From positions 1 to 7,483 of the forward strand of contig JAEEQI010000118.1 in assembly GCA_016285215.1 (NCBI GenBank): a DNA stretch of 7,483 nt, read 5' to 3'. Origin of the DNA: Bacteroidales bacterium. Lineage in GTDB: Bacteria; Bacteroidota; Bacteroidia; Bacteroidales; UBA932. Made by a program: the position numbers and the translations under genes. The notes beneath the pieces are model-generated. The model did not search any database and was not told where the DNA came from. It saw nothing but the letters and a program-made list of their open reading frames with translations. This document shows positions 5,798-7,483 of this stretch, piece by piece. Numbering within the stretch: the stretch's first letter is position 1; every line of letters starts with the position of its first letter.

Positions 5798-7483
5798 TTA
5801 GAACTTGAAGGACACGTGGCCCAGCAGCCAGCGTCCGGCCTGTTGCATAGGGGCTACACTGGAGCCGCCCTGCTTGTAGGTGGTATTGGCTATGTTGTAA
5901 ACATTGATGCCCAATTCCACTTTCCAGATATGATAGCTGGCGCCCATGTCAAACAGTACGCGGGCCGGAATGTTAATGTCCAGAGGTTCGGTTCCGGGCA
6001 AGGAGTACTGGCTGTACTGTTTGGAGATGAAATTGGCGTGAGCGTTGATCTTGAGGCCCTTCAATACCTCGTAGGAGGCGGTAAGATTGGCCTGCCAGTC
6101 CGGAATATTGTAAACGCTGTGGTTGATGATGCTGAAGTTCTGGGAAGTCAGAACCCGCTGCCAGGTGACGTTTGCATCTACCATAAAATGGGAGAAGGAG
6201 TAGCTGGCGGCCAGTTCCACACCGGCGTTGGTGAGGCTACCGGCGTTGGTGTTACCCACCTCACTCTGGATGATGAAATCATCGGCCTTGTTGACAAAGC
6301 CGTTGAGCTCCAGCTTCAGGCGAGGAACAATCCTGCCGTCGCTGTAGAGAGACATCTGCCAAGAATTCAGGTATTCGGGAGAGAGCTCAGCATCTCCGGA
6401 GTTGATATCAAACGTGTTGTTTCTATAGAAATACGGGGAGTCCACGAAGGACTTGGAATAACTGATCTTGGCACTCAGTTTGGGCCAGGAATAAATTAAA
6501 GCGATACGGGGAGAGAGCACGTTCATCTTCTTGCCGTGACTACGCTTCTTATAGTCGTAGCGCAGGCCCGCATTCAGAACCAGGCCCTTCCAAGTGTGCT
6601 TTACCTGGAGATAGGCGTCGGCACTGGTCTCACGGCCCGTGTATAATACCTTGCCATCGTTGAAAACCTTCAGGATATCCCTATAATCCCTTCCTTCCAG
6701 ATAGCTGGCGTCGTTCAGATAGAAATCGTTGAACTGACCGCCAATCATAATGATACCCGAATGGTTCTGGGCAAAGCTGTAATTGTAACTGCCTTGGGCC
6801 GAAACGCCATAGGTGAATTCGTTCCAGTTGGCGCTTTGGAAGACTCCGTTATAGAGTTTGAGGGTAATGTCCTCTGCACCGGTGGGGTGCACATCGTTGG
6901 CGCCCACTTCCGGAATCTCGTCTCCGCCCACCTGGTAGCGCTGCTGGTTCTGTGAGTCAAAGAACACGTTGGCCTGCCAGGCAAATTTGCCGTAGTTGTC
7001 GGCGTAACCTATTTCTGCGTGCTGGGAGGTAATGGCGTAACCGGGAGAGCAGTTGTTGAGGTAGCGGTAGCTGTCGTAGCTGTACGGGGTAAAGAAATAA
7101 CTGAGGGACAGGGGAGCCACCGTCTTGGCAAAACGGCGGTTGTAAAGGAGGTGGAATTTGTCCCACTTGAGCGAAAGACCCAGGTCGTAGGAGGGCGTTT
7201 TGTTGTAGCCTCCTATGATCATATTACCCTCAATGGGCATAACCGAATAGGGCTGTTCGTCCCAGTTGTTTCCGTAATGCACTTTCTGACCCTGGGCCTG
7301 GTAGACGCTGGCCCAGGTTAAGATGTCCACAGCCATATAACGCTTGCCAAAGAGGAGGTCTCCTCTAAGCTGTCCGTAGTTTCCAAGGCTTCCCTTGAGC
7401 TGGAAGCCGTCTATGTCCGAGCCTTCCTTGGTAATGATGTTGACCACACCGGTAAGAGCCACGCCACCGTACCGGGAGGATGC
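5798..7483 (-). CDS. TonB-dependent outer-membrane receptor (5' part outside window)
   Basis: The frame is open from the window edge to TAA at 5798, 561 visible residues. The first visible residues, ASSRYGG-VALTGVVNIITK, are the typical end of a TonB plug domain ('RGP-S-LYG--A--GVINIITK'). The rest is a long series of alternating amphipathic, aromatic-rich strands with loop segments, fitting a 22-strand barrel. NVLSPRIALIYS and SKSFVDSPYFYRNN are barrel motifs common in siderophore/vitamin-type receptors. The chain ends GHVSFKF with a terminal Phe, as required for barrel assembly. The barrel size (~540 residues) points to the ordinary receptor class, not the ~1000-residue SusC glycan class. 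The missing part should hold the signal peptide, any carboxypeptidase-like N-domain and the TonB box. It imports a scarce ligand across the outer membrane using TonB energy; the ligand is unknown. A GTG at 7462 lies inside the plug motif and is not the start. The next gene begins 21 bp after the stop. Confidence 0.93.
   Translation of the reverse strand, partial: ASSRYGGVALTGVVNIITKEGSDIDGFQLKGSLGNYGQLRGDLLFGKRYMAVDILTWASVYQAQGQKVHYGNNWDEQPYSVMPIEGNMIIGGYNKTPSYDLGLSLKWDKFHLLYNRRFAKTVAPLSLSYFFTPYSYDSYRYLNNCSPGYAITSQHAEIGYADNYGKFAWQANVFFDSQNQQRYQVGGDEIPEVGANDVHPTGAEDITLKLYNGVFQSANWNEFTYGVSAQGSYNYSFAQNHSGIIMIGGQFNDFYLNDASYLEGRDYRDILKVFNDGKVLYTGRETSADAYLQVKHTWKGLVLNAGLRYDYKKRSHGKKMNVLSPRIALIYSWPKLSAKISYSKSFVDSPYFYRNNTFDINSGDAELSPEYLNSWQMSLYSDGRIVPRLKLELNGFVNKADDFIIQSEVGNTNAGSLTNAGVELAASYSFSHFMVDANVTWQRVLTSQNFSIINHSVYNIPDWQANLTASYEVLKGLKINAHANFISKQYSQYSLPGTEPLDINIPARVLFDMGASYHIWKVELGINVYNIANTTYKQGGSSVAPMQQAGRWLLGHVSFKF

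Noticed and set aside
5816..6499. 227-codon plus-strand open frame
   Set aside because: Antisense shadow of the receptor beta-barrel.

Overview
The window comes from a Bacteroidota chromosome, most likely order Bacteroidales. The signs are two promoters of the Bacteroidetes primary-sigma type (a -33 TTTG-like box and a -7 TAnnTTTG box), a lipoprotein with a fimbrillin-like N-terminus and a 'YFSKGNLQ...WRTPS...FLPAAGYR...SVRLV' C-terminus that is very common in gut and oral Bacteroidales, a TonB-dependent receptor, and weak or absent Shine-Dalgarno sequences. I cannot name a genus. Every supported gene lies on the minus strand, so transcription runs from high to low coordinates.

In transcription order: (1) 7483-5798 is the 3' part of a TonB-dependent outer-membrane receptor: the end of the plug plus the whole beta-barrel, with the N-terminus outside the window. 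(2) After only 21 bp, 5776-3335 encodes an 813-residue stand-alone NRPS-like enzyme with the order adenylation, carrier protein, thioesterase. It has no condensation domain, and its thioesterase has cysteine at the nucleophile position. (3) After 48 bp comes tRNA-Cys(GCA) with encoded CCA, its own textbook promoter and an intrinsic terminator hairpin. (4) Six bases after the terminator T-run starts a 12-TM major facilitator permease (3169-1928). (5) A 145-bp AT-rich intergenic region follows. It holds two 15-bp direct repeats spaced 31 bp apart, a Bacteroidetes-type promoter, and an imperfect dyad over the promoter core. (6) This promoter should drive a 47-codon small protein gene (1782-1639) and, 24 bp later, a fimbrillin-like/lectin-fold lipoprotein (1614 to the window edge; its last codons are missing).

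The receptor and the A-T-TE enzyme look co-transcribed. My best reading is a small-molecule locus in which the enzyme activates an amino acid (the alpha-amino-binding Asp is kept) and releases a product through a Cys thioesterase, while the receptor imports that product, a complex of it, or a related nutrient. The MFS permease could be a third part (inner-membrane transport), but the tRNA and its terminator sit between them, so that link is weaker. The small protein/lipoprotein pair looks like a separate, separately regulated surface-protein operon.

The most interesting items are the A-T-TE enzyme with its predicted Cys660-Asp687-His792 triad next to a TonB receptor, the unnamed 47-residue peptide upstream of the surface lipoprotein, and the paired repeats upstream of their promoter.
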